From assembly GCA_031264975.1 (NCBI GenBank), contig JAISDH010000175.1:1-14801 (forward strand): a stretch of 14,801 bases of DNA, given 5' to 3'. The DNA is from Bacteroidales bacterium. Its GTDB lineage: Bacteria; Bacteroidota; Bacteroidia; Bacteroidales; WCHB1-69. How positions within the stretch are numbered: the first letter of the stretch is position 1; each line of letters opens with the position of its first letter. This document shows positions 5,994 to 13,059 of this stretch, piece by piece. Position numbers and translations under genes: made by a program. A model generated the notes under the pieces. That model ran no database searches and was not told the DNA's origin. It saw only the letters and a list, made by a program, of their open reading frames with translations.

Positions 5994-7686
5994 ATTCTCT
6001 TTTCTGACTTTTACGCCCTTTTCCGTCTTCATCGGGCAAAGAGATATGCTTTCCTTCAAGATACGCTTTTTTCATTTCAGTCCACAGTTCGGGCGATTCG
6101 AAAATAAACCTGCGCCATTGGGAAAAATGGAGTTCGTTCTTTTCGATACAGGCATAAAACAACAGCATGGTTAATATATCCATATCCTTTTCGTTTTCGA
6201 TGGATTGCCAAGCGGTTTCGCGCAGGGAAAAACGGTTGGACGTAAACATAACGATATCGTTAACCGCTTTCTGTTGCGAAGCTTCAAAAAAGGGTTTACC
6301 GGTTTTCTGTTCATAAAGAAACTGATTCCTTCCAAGATGTTTCGCTATCCGGAGCGCCCCTTCTTCAGGTTTATGCAAAGTGAAACATTGCTTTTCTACT
6401 TCCATCAGAATATATTCTTCCGAAGGAAGACCGTATTTTCTAATCCACTGTGCCTTGTTTGTAAAATACGACGTCATTTTATTGTAGCTTGTCCTTTGTT
6501 TCGATATTGTTTCCGTCGCTTCTTCCAGTTTTTTATAGTTCTCGAAAACCTTTTCTGCTCTCTCCTCTATGATTTTCTGAAAATTTATCCCGTTCGCAGG
6601 CTCGGTGCAGGCGAATATTTCCAGCAGTTTGTCGGCAGACAGGTAACAGTCTGTTTTGTCAAGAAATCCGCTCATGCGTAAAAAGATATGGTTTAAATTT
6701 TTTATGGTGGTAGTCAAGCCTTCGCCTGTTTTGTTCCATTCGCGAACCGTTTCGCTTCCGGCGTCATACGGATTGATGGTAATGCCTTTATCAATCAAAA
6801 GTTCAAGCAAGTCGGTCAACGAAAAGTTTTCACAGTCTCTTTCTTTTTGTACTTTCTGTACCAGCGCAACTACGGCTTCGACGTCGCAGGTGGCTTTCAG
6901 ATAGGGGAGCAACAAATCGGAAGCCCCCCACTGCAAAGGAGAATTATAATCTTTCAATTTGCCGATTAGCTCTTTCTGCAAAGCCTCATGACATCCTTTT
7001 TCGATTAAAAACGTAAAGGAGTTACAGAGGTTCAACTTGCTTAATTCCAGAAAACGGCGAACCAACGAATCGGCGTTGGGATAGAGCGGCAATAAACGGT
7101 CAAACAGTCTGTCGGGAGCATTGCACAACGGAACGGGAATCGGCTCTTGCAACACGCCCCCAAGCCAAAGCCGCATCCGCTCAATCTGATATTCCGAATA
7201 GTCGCCGTGCATAAAACAGTTTTCGGGAAAACGGCTTTCGAGGTATATCCCCAGCGCAAGTACGGCAAGGGAATAAGGGGCGCCACCTGTTCCATTATTC
7301 CAAATGCAACGGGAATCGTCTCCAATATGACCAAAATAGTATCGTTCGTCTTCGGTTTTCCTGTCATGCCACAAGATATTCCTCTCCGAAGTCGGATGTT
7401 TTGCATAGCACGCTATATTCCTGTACAGATTGAAAACTCCCCCCCACTCCAGCGAGATGTAATCAGTCCGAAGCGCCAAACATTCATTTTTGGTATTTTC
7501 GTCCAAAACAAGGCGGTCGCTCCATACATAATATTTTCCCTGACGTTCTCCCCTTTTATAACTCCTTGTGTGTGACATTGCCAAAGGTACCGGAAAAAAG
7601 TCCGATATTGCAACACATTTAAACCATGTCTCTTCCCATTCGGGCTGTGAAACGCCTCTAAAATCAAACAATAATTGTATGTCCAT
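5992..7686 (-). CDS. Unrecognised 564-residue soluble protein
   Basis: I do not recognise a named domain. The 564-residue product has no signal peptide or membrane segment and looks cytoplasmic. Its N-terminal third (about 1-190) is rich in Trp, Cys and Tyr. It includes IQLLFDFRGV at the start, a motif near GHIGDDSRCIWNNGTGGAPY (about 115-135), and then LAVLALGIYLESRFPENCFM and a GDYSEYQ stretch that looks like a conserved core. The rest is mostly helical and charged, ending in the basic tail GKGRKSQKRE. The ATG at 7686 is favoured: a TAnnTTTG box sits 35-42 bases upstream and no longer credible frame exists. The gene stands alone on the minus strand, convergent with the protease gene and 180 bp from the lipoprotein gene. 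Codon use looks like that of its neighbours. An uncharacterised family spread across several phyla is possible, but that is an impression, not a match. Confidence 0.88.
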   Translation of the reverse strand: MDIQLLFDFRGVSQPEWEETWFKCVAISDFFPVPLAMSHTRSYKRGERQGKYYVWSDRLVLDENTKNECLALRTDYISLEWGGVFNLYRNIACYAKHPTSERNILWHDRKTEDERYYFGHIGDDSRCIWNNGTGGAPYSLAVLALGIYLESRFPENCFMHGDYSEYQIERMRLWLGGVLQEPIPVPLCNAPDRLFDRLLPLYPNADSLVRRFLELSKLNLCNSFTFLIEKGCHEALQKELIGKLKDYNSPLQWGASDLLLPYLKATCDVEAVVALVQKVQKERDCENFSLTDLLELLIDKGITINPYDAGSETVREWNKTGEGLTTTIKNLNHIFLRMSGFLDKTDCYLSADKLLEIFACTEPANGINFQKIIEERAEKVFENYKKLEEATETISKQRTSYNKMTSYFTNKAQWIRKYGLPSEEYILMEVEKQCFTLHKPEEGALRIAKHLGRNQFLYEQKTGKPFFEASQQKAVNDIVMFTSNRFSLRETAWQSIENEKDMDILTMLLFYACIEKNELHFSQWRRFIFESPELWTEMKKAYLEGKHISLPDEDGKGRKSQKRE

Positions 7687-7720
7687 AAACTTTTATCTCT
7701 TTAATGAACCAACATTGGCG

Positions 7721-7728
7721 CAAAATTA
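7721..7728 (-). promoter_or_regulatory. Candidate -7 box for the 564-codon gene
   Basis: On the minus strand this reads TAATTTTG, fitting TAnnTTTG exactly, inside TATATAATTTTGCGCC. The predicted start at about 7714 leaves a leader of roughly 28 bases before the ATG at 7686. No good TTTG is seen at the -33 position, so the call rests on the -7 box and its placement. Confidence 0.5.
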
Positions 7729-7778
7729 TATAAAGATTCCGAATATCCGTACATGCAGATGAGATTTCTCCTGACTTT

Positions 7779-7860
7779 GTGAACGCCAGCTTCCTGCAAA
7801 TTTGCTGAAGAACGCCTGGCGCGCCCGGCGGGAATTAAAACTATTCCCACACTCGTTCAC
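7779..7860. repeat. 82-bp GC-rich element with terminal inverted repeats
   Basis: The ends are GTGAACG (7779-7785) and CGTTCAC (7854-7860), a perfect 7-bp inverted repeat. Inside are GGCGCGCC (7818-7825), an 8-bp palindrome in a patch far richer in GC than its surroundings, and GGGAAT (7830-7835)/ATTCCC (7843-7848) with a 7-base loop. It starts just after TCTCCTGACTTTGT (7768-7780), a phrase nearly repeated at 2328-2342. It lies between two minus-strand genes, right after the lipoprotein stop, so it may serve as a transcript end, or it may be a small mobile or REP-like element. Confidence 0.5.
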
Positions 7861-7866
7861 TAATCA

Positions 7867-8781
7867 TTATTTTATATAAGTATACTGAGAAGAACTGTAT
7901 TTACTACTTGTTGCCCAATCTTTGGGGGCGCCGTTGGCGTCGAAGGAAACGGCAGAGGTTTCGCTTTCTGTGACGGATTTGTCGGTGGGATATTTTTTCT
8001 CATACAAATAAGTGCTTTCAATGGTAATCATCGTTTTGTACCTGTCGTTTTCATAGGAAGTTCTGGCGTAGACTTCATTATTTTTGTTGTACCCCGTCAA
8101 CTGCATAAAGGCGTACGGTAAACCGTAATATGGATTTTGTTTGTTATCATAAGTGTAGGTGGTCGTTGAATGCAAAGTACTCACGCCATTCGCCATGTAG
8201 AACAAACGAACACGGGATATATTATCATTTTCGTAAGTTACATCCAAAACAGCATACAATTCCTTTTCACCGTTCTTGTGCTGTTTGAGGACGGTTTCCG
8301 GCATGTTTTTGGTCTCAGGGAAAAGAAGTAACGACAAAGTACCTGCTTCTTTGGAAGAAAATCCATTGTAGACATAGTTCTCTATCTTGTTTATGGTGTT
8401 TTTTTTTCCCTTCCTCGAAAACACACTTTCTCTTACCAAAAGGTTATTCTCATAATAATGAATGTGCGTTACCAATTTATTTTCATAGAATAATTGGGCA
8501 TAGCAGGTATTATTCATTTCCGACGAATTGATTTGTTTCACGGTTTTGTCCTTGTTATATTCAAATGTCAATGTTGTATTGTTGTCTTTCAGCCACACGG
8601 AAGTCAACTGATTTTTCTTTGCATAGGTAAATTGCTTGACCAACTCGAGTGATGAAGCTCCTGTTTGGAGTTTTTCTGTTTCAATATATCTGTTTGGAGA
8701 AAATATTTCCCGCTTATTACAGGCACAGAATAACAGAGCGGTTATTATTGTCATATAAAAAGATTGCTTTCTCATATCCAT
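7867..8781 (-). CDS. Predicted lipoprotein with YD-like beta-strand repeats
   Basis: From the ATG at 8781 the product has 304 residues. It begins with a short basic N-terminus (MDMRKQS), a hydrophobic core (FYMTIITALLF) and a lipobox-like LFCAC, so Cys21 is the probable lipidation site; Phe at -3 makes the box slightly unusual. The mature part is rich in Tyr, Asn, Thr and Lys, in short alternating strands (LTFEYNKDKTVKQI, LFYENKLVTHIHYYENN, VTYENDNISRVRLFY). This is the look of Bacteroidetes lipoproteins with YD/RHS-like strand repeats, but I cannot assign a numbered family. The likely location is the outer membrane; the ligand is unknown. The open frame extends to an ATG at 8823, but a strong -7 promoter box lies inside that extension, so translation should begin at 8781 or at the ATG at 8775. 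The gene appears to be transcribed alone. Confidence 0.85.
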   Translation of the reverse strand: MDMRKQSFYMTIITALLFCACNKREIFSPNRYIETEKLQTGASSLELVKQFTYAKKNQLTSVWLKDNNTTLTFEYNKDKTVKQINSSEMNNTCYAQLFYENKLVTHIHYYENNLLVRESVFSRKGKKNTINKIENYVYNGFSSKEAGTLSLLLFPETKNMPETVLKQHKNGEKELYAVLDVTYENDNISRVRLFYMANGVSTLHSTTTYTYDNKQNPYYGLPYAFMQLTGYNKNNEVYARTSYENDRYKTMITIESTYLYEKKYPTDKSVTESETSAVSFDANGAPKDWATSSKYSSSQYTYIK

Positions 8782-8802
8782 AGATGTTAATAATTCTGGG
8801 TG

Positions 8803-8810
8803 CAAAGATA
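8803..8810 (-). promoter_or_regulatory. -7 promoter box for the lipoprotein gene
   Basis: On the minus strand this reads TATCTTTG followed by CA, a perfect TAnnTTTG match. The upstream -33 area is T-rich (TTTTTTACC, around 8832-8840). Transcription would start near 8796, giving a short leader of about 15-21 bases to the ATG at 8781 or 8775. This rules against the ATG at 8823. Confidence 0.6.
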
Positions 8811-8891
8811 TATTAATTTTCACTACTATCCGGTAAAAAAATAGAAAAACGAATAAGCAGATGCCTATCCGTTCTAAGAAAACAACTTTCC

Positions 8892-8899
8892 TATATTTG
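8892..8899 (+). promoter_or_regulatory. Weak candidate -7 box in the spacer
   Basis: TATATTTG fits TAnnTTTG and is followed by CA, but I see no TTTG at -33 and no credible gene begins nearby. In sequence this AT-rich, such a box can occur by chance. Confidence 0.25.
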
Positions 8900-9027
8900 C
8901 AAATGATTTATTGTTTGTAAATTGACTTGAGATTACATGACAGTAGAGCAAATGCACTTTACAATCCTTTCGTTGACAACATTAAAGCACAGTCTGGCAA
9001 CAAGCAGATAAGAAAAAAAAATTCTAT

Positions 9028-9060
9028 TTTGAATTGATATAAAAAAAAAACATATCTTTG
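9028..9060 (+). promoter_or_regulatory. Strong Bacteroidetes promoter upstream of the coiled-coil gene
   Basis: TTTG at 9028-9031 and TATCTTTG at 9053-9060 are separated by 21 bp, the expected -33/-7 arrangement; GCAG follows. Transcription should start near 9067. The nearest open frame starts at 9092, while the long coiled-coil gene starts at 9392, so its leader would be about 325 bases unless a closer promoter exists. The only nearer candidate, around 9353-9361 (TACGCTTTG), has one base too many. Confidence 0.65.
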
Positions 9061-9091
9061 CAGAAATATTTCAAAATATAGTTATTTCAAA

Positions 9092-9217
9092 ATGGTATTA
9101 ATAATCAGATATTTTACATTAGATGATACCAAAAATGGTATTTCAAAAGACGAAGGGAATCTTCGAAAATTGTTATGCAAAATAATTATGCCTTTTGGAA
9201 TACAATTATTTTCTTAA
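9092..9217 (+). CDS. Possible small 41-residue frame in the leader
   Basis: The ATG lies about 25 bases after the predicted transcription start of the strong promoter, a natural place for a first gene. The 41-residue product begins MVLIIRYFTLDDTKNG and ends MPFGIQLFS. I recognise no family and see no signal peptide. Its stop overlaps the ATG of a further 49-codon frame (9217-9366) as TAATG, a layout typical of translational coupling. Another frame (9195-9380, TTG start) overlaps both. These may be leader peptides, chance frames or debris of an older gene. Confidence is low because short AT-rich frames arise easily by chance. Confidence 0.2.
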   Translation: MVLIIRYFTLDDTKNGISKDEGNLRKLLCKIIMPFGIQLFS

Positions 9218-9391
9218 TGAAAACAAGAAAAAAAATGATAGTAGAAGTAATATATTTGATTCATATGCCTTTATTCCCGTCCATGCATTCCATACTCCAT
9301 TTTTATCATCTAAAACTAGGAGGCTTGCCATGCCGCAATGTTACAAGCAGGGTATACGCTTTGTAAATGATAAAATATAAAATTACAAAAA

Positions 9392-12300
9392 ATGAAAAAT
9401 ATACGAAAATGGTTTACTATTCCACATAAAAAGAAGTCCCAAGCGAAAAAGAGACAAGTAAAAAAGAACAAGAGACAAGAGATAATGAAAGGAATAGACG
9501 ATAATATGAGAAAAATATATCGTGAAACGAAAGAAAGATTTCTTGAAAAGGAAGAAAAATATCTCGAAACGAAAAAAGTCTATAGCCAAATGGAAAAAAT
9601 ATCTCGCAAAGCGGAAAATGCCTGTTCAGAGGCGGAAACAAAATATCGTGAAGCAAGAAAAACCTATAGCGAAATGGAAGAGATTTTTTTCAACATGGGA
9701 GAATCCTCTGATGATAGAGAAATATTCTATAGCAAAATAGAAAAAATGTTTCGCGAAGCAGAAACAAAATTTCGCGAAGCAGGGAAAAAATATATCAAAG
9801 TGGGAAATGACTATCGCGAATCGGGAAAAATATCTGGCGAAAAGGAAACTGCCTATCTCATAGAAAGAGAAATATATCGACAATTTAGAAAAGTATACCG
9901 CGAAGAAACAAAAATATATTCCATCATAAAAGAAATCCGTAGCAAGATAGAAATAGAACAGATAATGAACGAGTGGAAATGTAGACAAATGGACAAAAAA
10001 GAAGAAAAAAGGGAAGAAGAAACAAGATACAAGGAACAAGATATAGATGAATGGACAAGAAAGCAAATGGACAAAGAACAAGAAGTAGACGAATGGAAAA
10101 GTAGACAAGTGGAAAAGGAACAAGATACAAAGAACAAGAAAGAAGAAAAAAGGAATGTAGAAACAGAAATAATGGATAAAATCGCCAACGAAGCAATAGA
10201 AGACTATCTCAAAGCAAAAGAAATATATCTCGAAGCTGTAAAAGCAACTCACGAAATGAAAACAGTAGCTCGTGAAGCGGAAAACGTCTATAGAATAGCA
10301 GAAAAAGCAGTTCGCGAAGCAGAAAAGACCTATAATAAGGTGATAAGCGCAATTTACGAAGCGAAAAAAGCAAAAGGAATAAGGCATAAGGAACGACTTA
10401 CAAAAGAAGAAGCAGAAGGTGCAGGGTACAAGGAACAAGAGATAGCAGACAAGGAAACAGAAACAGTAAAAAAAATATATGACGAAGCAAAAGAAAAATA
10501 TCTCAAAGCAAAAGAAGTTGCTCACAAAGCAGAAAAAGCCCATTACGAAGCGGGAAAAAACTATTATAAAGAGAGAAATGCCTGTGAGTATGTGAAAGAA
10601 ATTTATCTATTAGCGAAAAAAAGATATATCGAAATAGACAAGAAACATGGTATAGGGAGCAAGGAGCAAGAAGTAGACGAGTGTGTAAGTAAACAAGTAG
10701 ATAAGAAAGAAGATATAAGGAAAAAGGGAAAAGAAGAAAGATACAAGGAAGCAGAAACTATGGATGAAATAGTCAATGAAGCAAAAGAAGACTATCTCAA
10801 AGCAAAAAAAGAATTTCGCAAAGCGAGAAAAACATATCGTAGCGAAAAAAATACCTATATTCAATCAGGAGAAACATCTGGCGAGGTGACAACTATTTAT
10901 CTCATAACGAGACGAAATTATCTCAAAGCGAAAGAAGTATATTCTGAAACAGGAGCGACCTATCAAAGAGCAAAAAATGCCCGTCATAAAGCAGAAAAGG
11001 AACAAGAGCAAAGAGACAAGATAGAAAAAACAAGGGACAAGAAAGAAGAAATAAGAGAAGAAAAACCTCTCAATGCGAAAGAAAAATATATCGAAATGGA
11101 AGAAAAATATATCGAAGCAAAAAAAACTTTTCGCCAAGCAGAAGAATCATTCTGCGAAAAGGGAAGAGCTTATTTCGAAGCAGAAAAAGTTTTTCGCGAA
11201 ATAAAAAAAACACAGGGAGAAAAGTACAGAGACGAAAACGAAAAAAATAGCATATATAAAGAAGCGGAAGAAGCATCTATCAAAGCAAGAATGTTCTATT
11301 TCAAGTCAGAAAATACATTAGCTATTTTAGAAAAAGATTATAATAGAGCAGAAATAAAATATAACGAAGCAAGAAAAATCTATGCCCAAACAGAAGAGGC
11401 GTCAAGCGACAGCGAAATAATGTATGGTAAAATGGAAAACCTCTATCGCGAAGCAGAAACAAAATTTCGCGAAGCGGAAAGAATATATCTTGAAACAGGA
11501 ATAGCCTATCGCAAAGCAGGAGAAATACCCGGAGAGAAGGAAATAGCTTATCTATTAGCGAGAGAAGTATATCGGCAAACAAAAAAAATATATGACGAAG
11601 ATAAAAAAATATATAACATAATAGAAAAAATCTGCCACAAAGTGGACAAGAGACAAAGAGTAGAAGAGCAGACAAGTGAACAAGGAGACAAGAAAAAAGA
11701 CGAAAGGGAAAATATATATGACGAAACAAAAGAAGCCTGTCTAAAAGCAGATGAAGCTATGCAAGAAGCGAAAAAAACTTGTAATATAATGAATGCAGCA
11801 CTTCGCGAAGCAGAAAAATTATATCGCGAAGCAGAAAAGGGACTAAGTGAAAGAGATAATATAGATGAAGAAGCAAAAGAAACCTACCTAAAAGCAGAAG
11901 CGGCAGCTCTCGAAGCGAAAAAATCCTATTTCGAAGCGAAAAAAATATATTACGAAGCAAATACTACCTGTAATAACGCAAAAAAAACTTGTAACGAAGT
12001 AACAAAAAACTATCTCAAAATAGAAGAAAAACTTATCGAAATGGGTATAATATTTCAGGAAATGGAAGAAGAATCAGGCGACAGTGAAATAATGTATGAT
12101 AAAATGGAACATATGTATTACAAAGCGAAAGAACAATATAACAGAGTGAGAAACATATATTGTAACATGAATAAAATAAACAATAGAGCAAGAGAAGCAT
12201 ATCTCCATTTAAAGAATTTACATGATGAAGCAGAAGAAAAATATAATATAATAGAAAAAGCCAGTCTCAAAACGGAAACCATACCAGATATAGAGAAAAT

Positions 12301-12979
12301 AAAACCAGCGGAAAGAAAAAAAATATACTGTGAAACAAGAAATGCTTATTTTGAACTAAAAAAATTATTTAGTAAAGCAGAAAACATACAAAATAAAAAA
12401 GACAAAGAAACAGATGAAAGGAAGCAAGAAGGAGACGGCATAGAAATAATGTATCAAGAAACAAGAAATACCTATCTCAAAGAAAGAGAATTATATCATG
12501 AAGCAAAAAATGCCTATCGTAAAGCGAAAAAAAAATCTTACGAACTAGAAAAAGCCTATATGATAGCCGATGCAACAGTTCGCAAAGCGGAAATTGCCTA
12601 TCATGAAGCAAACACGGGACAATATGAAAAAGACAGGATATATGAAGAAGCAAAAGAAACCTATCTAAAAGCAGTAGAAGCATCTCGCAAAGCGAAAAAA
12701 GCCTATGCCGAAGTGAGAAATACCTATTTCAAAATGAATAAGGAACAAGGGATAAAATCCATGAACCATGCTATATGGGATGAGATACTACATGAAAAAG
12801 GAAAGAAAGAAAATATATGGTACAAAATAGACGTCGACACAGAAAAGACATATAAAGAAGATGAAATAATAAATGTCGATGCGGATGAAATATATCAAGA
12901 AGCGGAATTTTTACATTGTAAGGTAGAAAATTTATGCCGCGAAGCGAAAAAGAAAAAAGGCATAGGGGGGAAGGCGTAA
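9392..12979 (+). CDS. Giant Lys/Glu-rich coiled-coil protein with Tyr/Ala-core heptads
   Basis: I recognise no named family. The 1195-residue protein has a very basic N-terminus (PHKKKSQAKKRQVKKNKRQ) and no signal peptide or membrane helix, so it is probably cytoplasmic. From about residue 35 to 1125 it is nearly continuous helix with a 7-residue period of the form Y-x-E-A-x-K-x. Tyr (or Phe, Ile, Cys) falls at the first core position and Ala at the second, with Lys/Glu elsewhere. Hydrophilic linkers (192-260, 385-455, 545-575, 755-775) carry DEWxxxQxDKEQ-type repeats. Modules of the type IYDEAKExYLKAxEA recur near 261, 364, 457, 777, 825 and 1084. Residues 80-190 and 652-756 are a clear duplication. 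Proline is very scarce. The C-terminal 70 residues differ (IWDEILHEKGKKENIW) and end GIGGKA. The ATG at 9392 has an A-rich leader; the ATG at 9485 is an alternative. A structural filament or scaffold is the simplest guess, from composition alone. Confidence 0.85.
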   Translation: MKNIRKWFTIPHKKKSQAKKRQVKKNKRQEIMKGIDDNMRKIYRETKERFLEKEEKYLETKKVYSQMEKISRKAENACSEAETKYREARKTYSEMEEIFFNMGESSDDREIFYSKIEKMFREAETKFREAGKKYIKVGNDYRESGKISGEKETAYLIEREIYRQFRKVYREETKIYSIIKEIRSKIEIEQIMNEWKCRQMDKKEEKREEETRYKEQDIDEWTRKQMDKEQEVDEWKSRQVEKEQDTKNKKEEKRNVETEIMDKIANEAIEDYLKAKEIYLEAVKATHEMKTVAREAENVYRIAEKAVREAEKTYNKVISAIYEAKKAKGIRHKERLTKEEAEGAGYKEQEIADKETETVKKIYDEAKEKYLKAKEVAHKAEKAHYEAGKNYYKERNACEYVKEIYLLAKKRYIEIDKKHGIGSKEQEVDECVSKQVDKKEDIRKKGKEERYKEAETMDEIVNEAKEDYLKAKKEFRKARKTYRSEKNTYIQSGETSGEVTTIYLITRRNYLKAKEVYSETGATYQRAKNARHKAEKEQEQRDKIEKTRDKKEEIREEKPLNAKEKYIEMEEKYIEAKKTFRQAEESFCEKGRAYFEAEKVFREIKKTQGEKYRDENEKNSIYKEAEEASIKARMFYFKSENTLAILEKDYNRAEIKYNEARKIYAQTEEASSDSEIMYGKMENLYREAETKFREAERIYLETGIAYRKAGEIPGEKEIAYLLAREVYRQTKKIYDEDKKIYNIIEKICHKVDKRQRVEEQTSEQGDKKKDERENIYDETKEACLKADEAMQEAKKTCNIMNAALREAEKLYREAEKGLSERDNIDEEAKETYLKAEAAALEAKKSYFEAKKIYYEANTTCNNAKKTCNEVTKNYLKIEEKLIEMGIIFQEMEEESGDSEIMYDKMEHMYYKAKEQYNRVRNIYCNMNKINNRAREAYLHLKNLHDEAEEKYNIIEKASLKTETIPDIEKIKPAERKKIYCETRNAYFELKKLFSKAENIQNKKDKETDERKQEGDGIEIMYQETRNTYLKERELYHEAKNAYRKAKKKSYELEKAYMIADATVRKAEIAYHEANTGQYEKDRIYEEAKETYLKAVEASRKAKKAYAEVRNTYFKMNKEQGIKSMNHAIWDEILHEKGKKENIWYKIDVDTEKTYKEDEIINVDADEIYQEAEFLHCKVENLCREAKKKKGIGGKA
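9629..9961 (+). repeat. Internal duplication in the coiled-coil gene, first copy
   Basis: Codons 80-190 align end to end with codons 652-756. They share EAETKFREA, the GEKExAYL(I/L)xREVYRQ-type stretch, KIYxIIxKI and surrounding heptads. This copy carries seven extra residues around IFFNMGE, exactly one heptad. A 30-base stretch (9751-9780) is identical in the second copy. Confidence 0.8.
11345..11659 (+). repeat. Internal duplication in the coiled-coil gene, second copy
   Basis: Codons 652-756 mirror codons 80-190. The register offset is 572 residues before and 565 after the one-heptad gap. Bases 11446-11475 are identical to 9751-9780. A third, weaker relative begins near codon 878 (about 12023 on), with EESGDSEIMYDKMEHMY echoing EASSDSEIMYGKMENLY. 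Confidence 0.8.
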
Positions 12980-13004
12980 TGTATTTCTTTAAAAATAAAT
13001 TATG

Positions 13005-13012
13005 TACCTTTG
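13005..13012 (+). promoter_or_regulatory. -7 promoter box for the surface-protein gene
   Basis: TACCTTTG, followed by CG, is an exact TAnnTTTG match in the 80-base gap after the coiled-coil gene; the -33 region is only T-rich (TATTTCTTT). Transcription near 13018 would leave a leader of about 40 bases. So the downstream gene need not depend on read-through from the coiled-coil gene. Confidence 0.6.
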
Positions 13013-13059
13013 CGTTTAGTTTAAAATAAATCAAACATCGTATAATCACAGTATAATAA

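Larger units (their letters stand above)
8824..9391. other. AT-rich spacer and leader of the coiled-coil gene
   Basis: No secure gene lies here. Two plus-strand TAnnTTTG boxes are present: a weaker one at 8892-8899 (TATATTTG, no clear -33) and a strong one at 9053-9060. Downstream of the strong box are two small stems, ATACCA/TGGTAT (9126-9131/9136-9141) and CGAAG/CTTCG (9151-9155/9161-9165). There are also three short overlapping frames, at 9092-9217, 9195-9380 (TTG start) and 9217-9366, none with recognisable sequence. A 24-codon frame at 8937-9011 is also not convincing. Confidence 0.5.

Noticed and set aside
6205..7575. Plus-strand frames of 158, 82 and 142 codons
   Set aside because: All lie inside the 564-codon minus-strand gene, with Phe/Arg-rich antisense composition and no promoter or leader of their own.
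8782..8823. Upstream start of the lipoprotein at 8823
   Set aside because: A strong -7 promoter box lies within this extension, and the extra residues would displace the signal peptide from the N-terminus.
9195..9380. 61-codon frame starting with TTG, ending just before the coiled-coil gene
   Set aside because: It has a rare start codon, no leader signal and no recognisable sequence, and it overlaps two other short frames in AT-rich DNA. Kept only as a note in the spacer entry.
9626..10543. 305-codon minus-strand open frame opposite the coiled-coil gene
   Set aside because: It is the Phe/Cys/Ser-rich antisense shadow of Lys/Glu/Ala/Tyr heptads. The heptad structure is only sensible on the plus strand. 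The other minus-strand frames between 9417 and 12979 are rejected for the same reason.
9392..12979. Surface M-protein-like or phage tape-measure identity for the coiled-coil protein
   Set aside because: There is no signal peptide, anchor motif or membrane segment for a surface protein, and no phage genes nearby for a tape measure.
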